This document shows positions 25,167-37,078 of a stretch of 37,194 nt of DNA, one piece after another. Location: NCBI GenBank assembly GCA_001735895.1, contig DS021198.1, positions 875,363 to 912,556 on the forward strand, read 5' to 3'. The notes below the pieces were generated by a model. It was given only the letters and a program-made list of their open reading frames with translations. It was not told the origin of the DNA and did no database searches. Source of the stretch: Olavius algarvensis Gamma 3 endosymbiont. Lineage in GTDB: Bacteria > Pseudomonadota > Gammaproteobacteria > GCA-001735895. Both the position numbers and the translations under genes were made by a program. The first letter of the stretch is position 1. Every line of letters begins with the position of its first letter.

Positions 25167-26081
25167 TTGATTAAACAGCGCACGTTGAAAAATGTAATTC
25201 GCGCCATGGGCGTGGGTTTGCATACAGGGAAGAAGGTATATTTGACATTACGCCCCGCGCCCATCGATTCCGGCATTCGGTTCCGCCGGATCGATCTCGA
25301 AAACCCGGTTGAAATTCTGGCCCGCCCGGAAAAGGTCGGCGACACCAATTTATCGACTACGCTGGTTGCAGAAGGTGTCCGTATTTCAACGGTCGAGCAT
25401 TTGCTTTCAGCTATCGCCGGCCTCGGGATCGACAATGCCTATATCGATCTTAGCGCCGATGAAGTGCCGATAATGGACGGCAGCTCCGGACCCTTCGTAT
25501 TCCTGATCCAGTCGGCCGGCATCGTCGAACAGAATCAAGCCAAAAAATTCATCAAGATCAAAAAAACGGTGCGGGTTGAAGAGGGCGACAAATGGGTCGA
25601 ATTCAAACCTTTTAACGGTTTCAAGGTCAGTTTCGAAATCGATTTCGACCACCCCTTGTTCACCAAACAAAAGCAAACCTGCCATATCAATTTTTCAACC
25701 ACTTCTTTCGTCAAAGAAGTGAGTCGCGCCCGCACCTTCGGTTTTCAGAAAGATATCGAATATTTACGCGCCAATAATCTGGCCCTGGGCGGCAATCAGG
25801 ATAACGCCATCGTGCTCGACGATTATCGGGTGCTGAACGAAGATGGACTGCGTTACGACAATGAGTTCGTCAAGCACAAGATTCTCGATTCGATCGGCGA
25901 TCTTTACCTGCTCGGCCACAGCCTCATCGGCGCCTTCTCCGGTTACAAATCGGGGCATGCGCTGAATAATCGACTGTTGCTGGCCCTGCTGGAAGATAAA
26001 CAGGCCTGGGAAGAGGTTACTTTCGAGGATGCGTCAACCGCGCCCATATCTTATGCACAGCCGGTGGAAGCCACGGTATAG
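25167..26081 (+). CDS. lpxC: UDP-3-O-acyl-N-acetylglucosamine deacetylase
   Basis: 304 residues. Starts with TTG: GGGGAG five bases before it and the conserved N-terminus [10 protein letters not shown] support this. Zinc ligands H78 (STVEHLLSA), H237 and D241 (HKILDSIGD), plus [12 protein letters not shown]. LpxC carries out the committed step of lipid A synthesis on the cytoplasmic side. It often follows ftsZ at the end of the cell-wall cluster; here it follows motility genes, so this end of the cluster has been separated from ftsZ. Eight bases precede the M23 gene. Confidence 0.97.
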   Translation: MIKQRTLKNVIRAMGVGLHTGKKVYLTLRPAPIDSGIRFRRIDLENPVEILARPEKVGDTNLSTTLVAEGVRISTVEHLLSAIAGLGIDNAYIDLSADEVPIMDGSSGPFVFLIQSAGIVEQNQAKKFIKIKKTVRVEEGDKWVEFKPFNGFKVSFEIDFDHPLFTKQKQTCHINFSTTSFVKEVSRARTFGFQKDIEYLRANNLALGGNQDNAIVLDDYRVLNEDGLRYDNEFVKHKILDSIGDLYLLGHSLIGAFSGYKSGHALNNRLLLALLEDKQAWEEVTFEDASTAPISYAQPVEATV

Positions 26082-26088
26082 GTGAAAT

Positions 26089-27003
26089 GTGAATATACTG
26101 TTCCTGTCATCGAATCGAGGCCAAATCTGCGGACTTAATCTGAAAAAGCCGTTACAACTGCTGACCTTGGCCGGAATGATGGGCTTGTTGATGGCGGGCT
26201 CGGTCTATTTGGGTTATACCCTGAATCCGAACCAGGATAACCAGGCGCTAATCGACGAATGGCAGGCGGATGTGCATCGCCAGCAGGTACAACTCAGGCA
26301 TATTCGCGAAGAAGCCGATGCCGATATCGACGCACTGTCTTCACGCATCGGATTACTGCAAGCGCATGTAATGCGTCTCGATGCACTGGGGCGCAAGCTG
26401 GTGCATATGGCCAGCATCGACAAAGCTGAATTCGATTTCGATCATACGCCGGCAATGGGTGGTCCCGAAACTATTTCCAACCAAGGTCTGGCGCCCGATG
26501 AACTGTCACAGGCGATCGACCAGTTGAGTTCCGAACTCGAAAGCCGAGAGAATCAGCTCGTGGTGCTCGAGAATCTAGTGCTGGACGAAAATTTGCAGAA
26601 GGAAGTGCAGCCCAGCGGCCGACCGATTACCAAGGGCTGGATTTCGTCCTACTACGGCATGCGCACCCATCCTCTCTCGGGACGGCGTGAAATGCACAAA
26701 GGTATCGACTTTGCCGGCAAACTCGGCGGAGAGGTGATCGCTGTCGCCAAGGGTGTGGTTACTTATGCCGGCAAACGCTATGGCTACGGTAATGTCATCG
26801 ATATAGCTCACGGCAATGGCTACACCACGCGTTATGCGCACAATTCACGCTTGCTGGTGTCAGTAGGCGATACCGTCGAGAAAGGTTTTCAAATTGCTGA
26901 AATCGGATCCTCCGGCCGTTCTACCGGTCCCCACGTACATTTTGAAGTACTGAAAAAGGGACGCGAAATCAATCCGGTACGATTTATTCGTGCTACGAAT
27001 TGA
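26089..27003 (+). CDS. M23-family peptidoglycan endopeptidase (membrane-anchored)
   Basis: 304 residues from GTG. N-terminal membrane helix (about 22-44), a coiled-coil (about 50-170), then the LytM/M23 domain (about 195-302). Zinc ligands are the His and Asp of MHKGIDFAG and the HVH of GPHVHFEVLKKG, all present, so it is probably active rather than an EnvC-type activator. It would cut peptide cross-links in the periplasm. The same gene lies between lpxC and secA in many Gammaproteobacteria. Confidence 0.92.
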   Translation: MNILFLSSNRGQICGLNLKKPLQLLTLAGMMGLLMAGSVYLGYTLNPNQDNQALIDEWQADVHRQQVQLRHIREEADADIDALSSRIGLLQAHVMRLDALGRKLVHMASIDKAEFDFDHTPAMGGPETISNQGLAPDELSQAIDQLSSELESRENQLVVLENLVLDENLQKEVQPSGRPITKGWISSYYGMRTHPLSGRREMHKGIDFAGKLGGEVIAVAKGVVTYAGKRYGYGNVIDIAHGNGYTTRYAHNSRLLVSVGDTVEKGFQIAEIGSSGRSTGPHVHFEVLKKGREINPVRFIRATN

Positions 27004-27090
27004 TCGGAGCGATATTTATTTCAGCGTCCCGCTTGAATCCTTTCAAGTAATCTCCACCTCAGATAGCAGTTCTGTTAAAGCAGCCATGCG

Positions 27091-29784
<2,694 letters not shown>

Positions 29785-29794
29785 TAGCCCGGCT

Positions 29795-31006
29795 ATGGCG
29801 GTAGGACTGAAGGCACCGACGCAACTCCATCCCGTCAAGGGAGTGCGCTTGGCGGCTGCCCATTGCGGTATTAAAAACGACCGGTCGGCCAGGGATCTGA
29901 CGCTGATAGAGATAGCGGCGGAATCGAATCTGGCAGCGGTGTTTACCCAAAGTCATTTCAGGGCGGCCCCGGTGCAGCTGTGCCGGCAACATCTGTCCGA
30001 TGAACCGGCAACCCGTTATTTACTGATCAACTCCGGTAACGCCAACGCCGGCACCGGCGCTGCGGGGCTGAAAGATGCGGCCGCTTGCTGCGCGGCCGTT
30101 GCCGCCGCAACCGGGGTGTCCAGCACGCAGGTGTTACCTTTTTCGACCGGGGTTATTGCTGAAGCCTTACCGGTAAAATCGATAACTCAGGCGATTCCCC
30201 AATTGCTCGCCGGACTCGACGCCGGCAACTGGTTTGCCGGCGTCGAGGGCATAATGACGACTGACAGCTTACCCAAGGCGGTTAGCGTTCAACTGGATAT
30301 TGACGGTAAGACCGTGTCGATTACCGGTATGGCCAAGGGTTCAGGCATGATTAAACCGAATATGGCGACCATGCTCGGCTTTATCGCAACCGATGCCAAA
30401 ATCCAGTCCGACGGTCTCACCCAAATGCTCGAGTCTATGGTGGCGAGAAGTTTCAACTCGATAACGGTCGACGGCGATACTTCGACTAACGATGCCTGTG
30501 TATTAATTGCCACGGGCGGCTCCACAGTGGAGGTGGACCGGTATCACGAGCCGTTTTGCGAGGCGCTGCAGGCAGTGTTTGAAAAACTCGCACAGGCGAT
30601 TATCCGCGACGCCGAGGGCGCCACCAAGTTTGTTGAAATCGTTGTCGACGGCGCCATCGACGAGGCCGATGCGCGCAGCATCGCCTTTACCATCGCTGAG
30701 TCTCCGCTGGTCAAAACCGCCTTATTCGCTTCTGATCCGAACTGGGGTCGATTCATCATGGCGATCGGACGTTCTCCGTTGACCCAAATTGATACCGAGC
30801 GGGTCGACCTCTACCTGGGCTCGGTGCGCCTGTTACATCAGGGAATGCCGGATCCGGATTACCGCGAAGCCCTGGGTCAGGCTGAAATGTCGCGTGCGGA
30901 AATTCGCATCCGGGTGAACTTGAACCTGGGGGACGCGGCAGCGCGTATCTGGACTTCCGATCTATCCTATGACTACGTAAAAATCAATGCGGAATACCGA
31001 AGCTGA
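29795..31006 (+). CDS. argJ: Bifunctional glutamate N-acetyltransferase / ornithine acetyltransferase
   Basis: 403 residues from ATG 29795, the usual ArgJ length. An in-frame ATG at 29726 would overlap secA by 59 bases and add an unfamiliar N-terminus, so it was not chosen. The self-cleavage site is A-T192 in KPNMATMLGFIATDA; the threonine becomes the nucleophile of the beta chain. Other motifs: TKFVEI and SDPNWGRF. ArgJ transfers acetyl from N-acetylornithine to glutamate (cyclic arginine pathway). Overlaps mutT by 20 bases. Confidence 0.95.
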   Translation: MAVGLKAPTQLHPVKGVRLAAAHCGIKNDRSARDLTLIEIAAESNLAAVFTQSHFRAAPVQLCRQHLSDEPATRYLLINSGNANAGTGAAGLKDAAACCAAVAAATGVSSTQVLPFSTGVIAEALPVKSITQAIPQLLAGLDAGNWFAGVEGIMTTDSLPKAVSVQLDIDGKTVSITGMAKGSGMIKPNMATMLGFIATDAKIQSDGLTQMLESMVARSFNSITVDGDTSTNDACVLIATGGSTVEVDRYHEPFCEALQAVFEKLAQAIIRDAEGATKFVEIVVDGAIDEADARSIAFTIAESPLVKTALFASDPNWGRFIMAIGRSPLTQIDTERVDLYLGSVRLLHQGMPDPDYREALGQAEMSRAEIRIRVNLNLGDAAARIWTSDLSYDYVKINAEYRS

Positions 31007-31427
31007 TATTCCGCCGTCGATCGACGAAGCCTACCTTCACGTCGTAGCGGCCATCGTCTGGAACTCGGATCACAGCCAGTTCCTGGTCGCCCAGCGCCAA
31101 GCAGGCAAGCACCTCGAACATTACTGGGAGTTGCCGGGAGGCAAGCTCGAATTAGACGAGTCGCCCAGGCAAGCCTTGCAGCGCGAGCTCGCCGAGGAGA
31201 TAGGTATTGACGTGATTCTGGCCGAACCCTATATGCAAATCTACCATCGCTACCCCGAGCGAAATATTTTTCTCGATACCTGGAGTGTCGATGAATACCG
31301 CGGCGAGGTCAGGGCCAGAGAACGCCAGGCCATTTCCTGGATTGGCCCGCAAGACATCGAACGCTACCCGTTCCCCGCGGCCGATAGACCGATTCTTGAT
31401 GCTATAAGGCGCAGCGCGAAAGAATAA
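30987..31427 (+). CDS. mutT: MutT-type Nudix hydrolase (8-oxo-dGTP diphosphatase)
   Basis: 146 residues. A perfect Nudix box at 52-74 (G-x5-E-x7-RELAEEIGI) and the start HVVAAIVW of MutT proteins. MutT clears 8-oxo-dGTP from the nucleotide pool. The start lies inside argJ, so translation is probably coupled. The 3' end overlaps convergent zapD by 26 bases. The C-terminal thiamine-synthase-like extension seen in some family members is absent. Confidence 0.93.
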   Translation: MRNTEADIPPSIDEAYLHVVAAIVWNSDHSQFLVAQRQAGKHLEHYWELPGGKLELDESPRQALQRELAEEIGIDVILAEPYMQIYHRYPERNIFLDTWSVDEYRGEVRARERQAISWIGPQDIERYPFPAADRPILDAIRRSAKE

Positions 31428-32175
31428 ACTCGACGTCGTCCTTAACCTGGGTTGGCATCATTTCAATGGAATCGATGCGCATAAATCTCACCGAATAGCG
31501 GTGTTTGCCGGCGCTGATTTCCGGATAGATCGCGGCACTTGCATCGACGCCGATGCGAATTAGCTGGGTCGACTGCTTGGTGTCCAGCGATTGCTGATAA
31601 AAACCGTTGTCCGCAACCACCGGGCGACCCGAGGCGCTGTCTCGAATCGCCCTGAGGATCAACTCGATCACGTTTTCCAGCTTGCAATAGGGGGCTACCC
31701 ACTCCTGTAGATCCTCGACGCGCTGCTCGTGCTCCTGATTCAACCAGAATCGCAGCTGCGGCAAATCGAAGTCGCAGGAACCGCCCGGGATCGAGGTTCG
31801 CTGTTTGATACCCAGCAGGAAGTCGGCACGTTTCAAATGCTCTCCGAGTTTGCCATCCAGACTATGCAATTGCTCCAGCCCGTGTTTCTGTTTGCTCAAA
31901 ATAATGTGGAGTTTGGAGCGATCGATATCCTGATGTTCGACCAAAGCCTTGAGCGCCGTATGCTGACGCTCCAGCTCCTTCATCAATTCCTGCTTTAAGT
32001 CACCCCGTTCGAGCAGCGAGGTCAACTCGAGTACCGTCAGCAGGGCGCTGTAAGCGCTCCAGTCGCCCTTAAGGGTCTCGAAGTAATGAAACCGCTTCAT
32101 CAATGTCTCGACGCGCAGGCACATGCGGATGCGCTCGTTCAGCGGTTGTTCGAAAGTCTGGTACTTAGCTGACAT
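31402..32175 (-). CDS. zapD: Cell division protein ZapD
   Basis: 257 residues, the size of ZapD (YacF). The family is recognised by YQTFEQPLNERIRMCLRVE at the N-terminus and the long helical first half, and by GSCDFDLPQLRFWLN in the middle. ZapD bundles FtsZ filaments at the division site. It follows coaE on the same strand after an 87-base gap in which no gene was seen. The zinc-binding yacG that accompanies zapD in Enterobacteria is absent here. Confidence 0.95.
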   Translation of the reverse strand: MSAKYQTFEQPLNERIRMCLRVETLMKRFHYFETLKGDWSAYSALLTVLELTSLLERGDLKQELMKELERQHTALKALVEHQDIDRSKLHIILSKQKHGLEQLHSLDGKLGEHLKRADFLLGIKQRTSIPGGSCDFDLPQLRFWLNQEHEQRVEDLQEWVAPYCKLENVIELILRAIRDSASGRPVVADNGFYQQSLDTKQSTQLIRIGVDASAAIYPEISAGKHRYSVRFMRIDSIEMMPTQVKDDVEFILSRCAL

Positions 32176-32262
32176 CGTTCGTGAAATAATGCAAAACCAT
32201 TAAAGTATAGCTGAAAACAGTGGTTTCATGTCGACCCCGATAGTATGGAAATCGCTCCGTAT

Positions 32263-32862
32263 TCAAACTCTTGACAGTTCCAAATAGCGATTGTGTAAAA
32301 TCTCGACCTGGGATTCGAGGTCGGCCTCGGCGGATCGATTGTCGATGATATCGTGCGCCCGGGCTATCCGCTCGGAATTTTGCAATTGCTGGGACAGCAT
32401 TTTTAGCGCCAGCGATTCGTCAATATGGTCGCGCCTGACCAGACGCTCGATTTGCTGTGCCGGTAGGCAGTCAACTACCAGAATGCGATCCACCAGCGCC
32501 TGGAAGTTGGTTTCGAATAGCAGTGGTATAACCACCAGCACATAGTCTGCATCGGCGTTTGCAACTATCGCATCGTGACTGCGCTGATAAATGAGCGGGT
32601 GCAGCATGGTTTCAAGCCATGACTTTTCACTCTGATTAGTGAAAACGATTTCGCGCAGGCGGGCGCGATCGATTTTACCTTCGGCGTTTAGGATACTCGC
32701 GCCAAAGTGACCGCGAACCTGGTCATAGGCAAGTTCGCCCGGCTCCAGTAGCTTGCGGCTGATGATATCGGTATCGACGACCGGCACCTGCAGTTTTGCA
32801 AACAGATCGCTAATCGTGGTCTTACCCGATGCGATACCCCCGGTTAGCCCGACCGAAAACAT
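32263..32862 (-). CDS. coaE: Dephospho-CoA kinase
   Basis: 199 residues. Walker A GGIASGKT at 8-15, D-motif VVDTDIISRKLLEPG, and a lid region with LVRRDHIDESLALKML. CoaE phosphorylates dephospho-CoA at the ribose 3' position, the last step of coenzyme A synthesis. It starts 15 bases after the pilD stop, and pilD-coaE linkage is common in Gammaproteobacteria. Confidence 0.97.
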   Translation of the reverse strand: MFSVGLTGGIASGKTTISDLFAKLQVPVVDTDIISRKLLEPGELAYDQVRGHFGASILNAEGKIDRARLREIVFTNQSEKSWLETMLHPLIYQRSHDAIVANADADYVLVVIPLLFETNFQALVDRILVVDCLPAQQIERLVRRDHIDESLALKMLSQQLQNSERIARAHDIIDNRSAEADLESQVEILHNRYLELSRV

Positions 32863-32877
32863 GGTTACATGCCGCGC

Positions 32878-33753
32878 CTAGATTCCGAATAATGAAAAAT
32901 AAAATTGCAATAGTTGGTCACCCCAAAGCAGCGTCATCCAGCCGGCGGCGGCCAGGTAAGGTCCGAAGGGAATCTGGGTGCTGCGTTCGGTCCGTCGCAT
33001 CAGTATCATGCTGATTCCAACCACGGCTCCGACCACGGAAGATGTCAGGATGACAACCAACAAGGGTTTCCAACCCAGCCAGGCGCCGAGCATGGCGAGC
33101 AGTTTAAAGTCGCCATGGCCCATGCCTTCCTTGCCGGTTACCAGCTTGAATAGTATAAATATGCTCCACAGACTCATATAGCCGGCCATGGCGCCGATTA
33201 CGCTGGTCTCGAGGTCGATATAAACATCGAACAACGACAGAAAAATTCCCAGCCAGAGCAGGGGTAGCGTAATACTGTCGGGCAATAACTTATGACCGAT
33301 ATCGATACCGCTCGCCGCGATCAAACTCCAGGTCATTAACAGCGCCGCGGCGGTCTGCAGACTAACTCCTAGTTGCCAGCCGACGATGACCGAAACGAGC
33401 GCGCTAAACAGTTCCACCAGCGGATATTGCGCGGATATAGAAGTCCGGCAAGACGAACACTTGCCCCCCAGCGCCAGATAGCTGACGATCGGGATGTTTT
33501 CCAACGCGGTGATTTGGTGACCGCATTTAGCGCAGCGTGAGCGCGGCCTACTCAGGTTGAATCTGTCCGTTTCGCCCTCGGCGGGCCGTTCGAGAAATTC
33601 AAGGCAATCCTGTCGCCACTCGCGCTGCATCATCACCGGCAGACGGTAGATGACGACGTTCAAAAAGCTGCCGACTACCGCTCCGAGCACAAACAGGCTG
33701 ACGAGATAGAATACCGGTTGCTGTTCGAGCAAAGAAATAAAAGATTCGAACAA
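32878..33753 (-). CDS. pilD: Type IV prepilin peptidase / N-methyltransferase
   Basis: 291 residues from a TTG start; AGGAAAG at four bases spacing supports it. The cysteine tetrad C74, C77, C99 and C102 lies in the cytoplasmic methyltransferase-type insert. The peptidase aspartates are D151 (SGIDIGHKLLPD) and D215 (GMGHGDFKLLA). Several membrane helices. It cleaves the leader of prepilins and methylates the new N-terminus, and may also serve type II secretion pseudopilins. Sixteen bases after pilC. Confidence 0.96.
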   Translation of the reverse strand: MFESFISLLEQQPVFYLVSLFVLGAVVGSFLNVVIYRLPVMMQREWRQDCLEFLERPAEGETDRFNLSRPRSRCAKCGHQITALENIPIVSYLALGGKCSSCRTSISAQYPLVELFSALVSVIVGWQLGVSLQTAAALLMTWSLIAASGIDIGHKLLPDSITLPLLWLGIFLSLFDVYIDLETSVIGAMAGYMSLWSIFILFKLVTGKEGMGHGDFKLLAMLGAWLGWKPLLVVILTSSVVGAVVGISMILMRRTERSTQIPFGPYLAAAGWMTLLWGDQLLQFYFSLFGI

Positions 33754-33769
33754 GCAGCTTTCCTAGGCC

Positions 33770-34993
33770 CTAAACCACGGATCCCAGTTTGAATATGGGT
33801 AGGTACATGGCGACGATCAGACCGCCGACCAGCACGCCGAGCACCGACATGATGATCGGTTCCAGCAGCGAGGTCAGCGCGTCGACCGCGTTGTCGACCT
33901 CGGTTTCGTAAAAATCGGCAACCTTGGCCAGCATATCATCGAGCGAGCCCGCCTCTTCGCCGATGGAAACCATCTGGATCGCCATATTGGGAAACAGACC
34001 GGTATTGCGCATCGAAGTCTGCAACTGGGTACCTTGCGACACTTCATCTTTGATTTTCAGGCTGGCGTTGTGGTAAATGATGTTGCCGGTTGCGCCGGCC
34101 ACCGATTCCATCGCTTCGACCAGCGGCACGCCGGCCGCCGACATGGTTTCGAGTGTACGGGAAAATCGTGCGATCGCCGACTTAGTAGTGATCTCCCCCA
34201 CTACCGGCGCTTTCAGCGCCATGCGGTCGAACGCTTCCTGCATTTTGGGAGAAGTCTTTTTAATTCTGATTATCGTATATACGGTGCCCGCAATTCCGAG
34301 GGCTATCACCCACCACCAGTCTTGCATGAATTCGGACAGGCCGATGACGAACAAGGTGAGCGCGGGCAAGTCCGCGCCGAATGAATCGAACAGATCCTGG
34401 AATTGCGGCACCACGAATACCAGCAGGATAACCGTAACGATAAAGGCGACGACCAGCACCGCGATCGGGTAAAACAAGGCCTTTTTAACCTTCGCCTTAA
34501 GCGCCTCGACCTTCTCTTTATAAGTAGCCAGTTTGTCGAGCATGGTTTCCAGTGCGCCCGATTGTTCGCCGGCATTGACCAGATTGATAAACAGCGGGTC
34601 GAAATACAGCGGTTGTTTCGACAGAGCTTCCGCCAGCGACACACCGCCTTCGACTTCGCTCTTGATGCCGAGGATTAATTTCTGCATGTTTTGCTTATCA
34701 TTGCCCTGACCGATGATTTCGAAAGATTGCACCAGCGGTACCCCCGCCTGCATCATGGTCGCCATTTGGCGCGCGAAAATTGCAATATCGGAAGGCGTGA
34801 TCTTGGCCGCGCCGCCAAACAGCGATTTGGGTTTTTTCTTGACCTTGAGCGGATTTATGCCCTGCTTGCGCAACTCGTTTTTGGCGAGCGCGTCGTTGAG
34901 CGCAAATATCTCGCCCTTGACCTTGGTGCCACCGCGGTTGGTGCCTTCGTAGAGGAATTCGACTTTTTCAGCCGCTGCTGCCTTCGCTGCCAT
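33770..34993 (-). CDS. pilC: Type IV pilus inner-membrane platform protein PilC
   Basis: 407 residues. Two T2SSF domains (about 70-195 and 275-400) with the motifs FARQMATMMQAGVPLVQSFE and FSRTLETMSAAGVPLVEAME at the same place in each repeat. Three membrane helices (about 170-195, 220-240 and 375-398). PilC couples the assembly and retraction ATPases to pilin insertion. The ATG has AAAGGA upstream; three bases separate it from the pilB stop. Confidence 0.97.
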   Translation of the reverse strand: MAAKAAAAEKVEFLYEGTNRGGTKVKGEIFALNDALAKNELRKQGINPLKVKKKPKSLFGGAAKITPSDIAIFARQMATMMQAGVPLVQSFEIIGQGNDKQNMQKLILGIKSEVEGGVSLAEALSKQPLYFDPLFINLVNAGEQSGALETMLDKLATYKEKVEALKAKVKKALFYPIAVLVVAFIVTVILLVFVVPQFQDLFDSFGADLPALTLFVIGLSEFMQDWWWVIALGIAGTVYTIIRIKKTSPKMQEAFDRMALKAPVVGEITTKSAIARFSRTLETMSAAGVPLVEAMESVAGATGNIIYHNASLKIKDEVSQGTQLQTSMRNTGLFPNMAIQMVSIGEEAGSLDDMLAKVADFYETEVDNAVDALTSLLEPIIMSVLGVLVGGLIVAMYLPIFKLGSVV

Positions 34994-34996
34994 GTT

Positions 34997-36703
34997 TTAA
35001 TCCTTTGTTACGCGATTTGCTTCTTCGAGACCGAGCAGGCCCTGCTTGACTTTCTTCAATGCGGAGCGACGCAAATCGTCGACCCCCTCTTTCCGGGCCT
35101 GATCGGGTATATCGATGGAATTGGCGCCGCCCATGATCAAGCGCCCGGTTTCCTCGGAAATTGTCATGACCTGATAGATGCCGACGCGCCCCTTATAGCC
35201 GCCGGTGCACTTGTCGCAACCCACCGCCTTGTAAAGCTTAAAATTCTCCGCCAGATCTTCCTTGGTGAAACCTTCCTTGAGCAACACTTCCTTGGGTAGG
35301 TCGTCCGGCTTTTTGCAATCGCCACACAGGCGTCGCCCGAGACGCTGGGCGATAATCAGGCTTACCGAAGTGGCTATATTAAAAGCCGGCACACCCATAT
35401 TCATCAGACGCGTCAGGGTTTGAGGCGCATCGTTGGTATGCAGAGTCGATAATACGAGGTGCCCGGTTTGGGCCGCCTTGATCGCAATACTCGCCGTTTC
35501 GAGGTCACGAATCTCACCCACCATGATGATGTCCGGGTCCTGGCGCAGAAAGGCCTTCAGGGCTTCGGCAAAGGTCAAACCGACCTTGTCGTTGACGTTG
35601 ACCTGGTTGATTCCCTCGAGATTTATTTCCGCGGGGTCCTCGGCGGTCGATATATTGGTTTCCGGAACGTTCAGGATATTCAATCCGGTATAGAGCGAAA
35701 CAGTCTTACCGCTGCCGGTCGGCCCGGTAACCAGAATCATGCCGTAAGGATTGGCCAGAGCCTTGAGGTAAAGATCTTTTTGCTCCGGCTCGTAACCCAG
35801 GGCGTCGATACCGAGTTTGGCGCTGGACGGATCGAGAATACGCAGTACCACCTTCTCGCCAAACAGAGTGGGGCAGGTGTTGACACGAAAGTCGATAGCG
35901 CGTTTCTTCGACAGCTTCAACTTGATGCGGCCATCCTGCGGGACCCGGCGCTCGGATATATCCATGCGCGACATGACCTTGACGCGCGCCGTCAGTTTGG
36001 CGGCAATATTAATCGGCGGAGAGGCGACCTCGGCCAGGATTCCATCGACGCGGTAGCGCACCCGATAGCGTTTTTCATAGGGTTCGAAGTGGATATCGGA
36101 AGCGCCCTTGTTGATCGCATCGAGCAGTATCTTGTTGACGTATTTAACCACCGGCGCATCGTCGACATCGGCGGCGCTCGGCCCTGAGTCTTCCTCTTCG
36201 TCGCCGCCGATATCGAGATTCTCGAGATCGTCGTCGAGCATGTCGTCCATGGAGCTATCCATGGCGTTGGACGCTTTTTCGAGGAATTCGGCCAGCTGGT
36301 TTTCCTGCACCAAGACAGCCTCGGTGGACAGGCCGGTGGCAAATTTAAATTCATCCAACGCCTGGGTATTGGTCGGGCTAGAAATCGCGACAAAGAGGCG
36401 GTTACCGCGCTTGAACAGCGGTACGGCATTGAGCTTGGTAAGCAGCTTTTCTTCAACCAGGCCGAAGGCGGCCAATTCGATATCCATGACATTCAGATCG
36501 AACACCGGCAAACCGAATTCCTGCGATGAAATCATCGCAATGACCTGGGGCGCTACGATCTTGTTTTGCACCAGATAACTGGTGAGTTGAATGTCTTCCT
36601 TGTTGGCAGCCTCGACCGCCTGGACTGCGGCGGCTTCGGCGAGGTGTTTTTCGAGAACCAGTTTGCGCGCGATCCCGGTGAGATTCATATTGGTTGCAGC
36701 CAT
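34997..36703 (-). CDS. pilB: Type IV pilus assembly ATPase PilB
   Basis: 568 residues. An N-terminal GSPII_E_N (MshEN-type) domain covers about 40-150 and is followed by an acidic linker (DDDLENLDIGGDEEEDSG). The ATPase core has Walker A GPTGSGKT (about 326-333), an Asp box, Walker B DIIMVGEIRD and the His box HLVLSTLHTNDA. The tetracysteine zinc site is CGDC...CDKC. It powers pilus extension. The MshEN domain of related ATPases binds cyclic di-GMP, a possible link with the HD-GYP and PilZ genes here. First gene of the pilBCD-coaE-zapD run. Confidence 0.97.
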   Translation of the reverse strand: MAATNMNLTGIARKLVLEKHLAEAAAVQAVEAANKEDIQLTSYLVQNKIVAPQVIAMISSQEFGLPVFDLNVMDIELAAFGLVEEKLLTKLNAVPLFKRGNRLFVAISSPTNTQALDEFKFATGLSTEAVLVQENQLAEFLEKASNAMDSSMDDMLDDDLENLDIGGDEEEDSGPSAADVDDAPVVKYVNKILLDAINKGASDIHFEPYEKRYRVRYRVDGILAEVASPPINIAAKLTARVKVMSRMDISERRVPQDGRIKLKLSKKRAIDFRVNTCPTLFGEKVVLRILDPSSAKLGIDALGYEPEQKDLYLKALANPYGMILVTGPTGSGKTVSLYTGLNILNVPETNISTAEDPAEINLEGINQVNVNDKVGLTFAEALKAFLRQDPDIIMVGEIRDLETASIAIKAAQTGHLVLSTLHTNDAPQTLTRLMNMGVPAFNIATSVSLIIAQRLGRRLCGDCKKPDDLPKEVLLKEGFTKEDLAENFKLYKAVGCDKCTGGYKGRVGIYQVMTISEETGRLIMGGANSIDIPDQARKEGVDDLRRSALKKVKQGLLGLEEANRVTKD

Positions 36704-37027
36704 AGGTGCCTTTACTCGGTGGTCGGACTCAAACCCTCGCGGGGAGTATATTTCGTCTGTCGGGTGTTTAAGTTTCTAGATCCAATTTTAGCCGGTATTC
36801 ACAGTATCACAAGCCTAATTCCGCGCTCGGTATAAATTAAATTGAATCAAGCGCTTATGTGAATCGCTTCAATTAACTTGTGAGTATCGGCTGGCGCCGG
36901 GAATAAAGCATCGAAAGTGCCTGCAAATCCACCTCGAATCCGTGTTACCCGGTTTGGGACCAGCAGCAACCAGATATGCGTAAAGCCGGCTGGCGTGAGT
37001 TTTTCAGAGATTGATCGCAGGGCTACG
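36704..37027. other. Intergenic region between the pilin gene and pilB
   Basis: AT-rich spacer with the probable pilB promoter at its left side and the pilin terminator at its right. The one longer frame (36847-37068, minus) runs through the terminator hairpin and looks unreal. Confidence 0.6.
36785..36812 (-). promoter_or_regulatory. Candidate sigma70 promoter of pilB
   Basis: On the minus strand TTGTGA (36807-36812) and TAAAAT (36785-36790) are 16 bases apart, giving a leader of about 75 bases before the pilB ATG. No sigma54 -24/-12 pair was seen. Confidence 0.45.
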
Positions 37028-37050
37028 AAAAACAGGCTCCGTAGAGCCTG
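37028..37050 (-). terminator. Rho-independent terminator of the pilin gene
   Basis: On the minus strand CAGGCTC pairs with GAGCCTG across a four-base loop (37033-37050), followed by TTTTT (complement of 37028-37032). About 30 bases downstream of the pilin stop. Confidence 0.85.
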
Positions 37051-37078
37051 CTTTCGAGTAACCAGCATTTGTCGCGCA

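Noticed and set aside
27032-27047. Inverted repeat CTTGAA-TCCT-TTCAAG upstream of secA
   Set aside because: Only six base pairs and no T run; too weak to call a terminator or operator.
32176-32262. Possible yacG between coaE and zapD
   Set aside because: The gap is 87 bases with no cysteine-rich frame.
36847-37068. 73-residue minus-strand open frame between pilA and pilB
   Set aside because: It runs through the pilin terminator hairpin, has no clear ribosome site and shows no recognisable motif.
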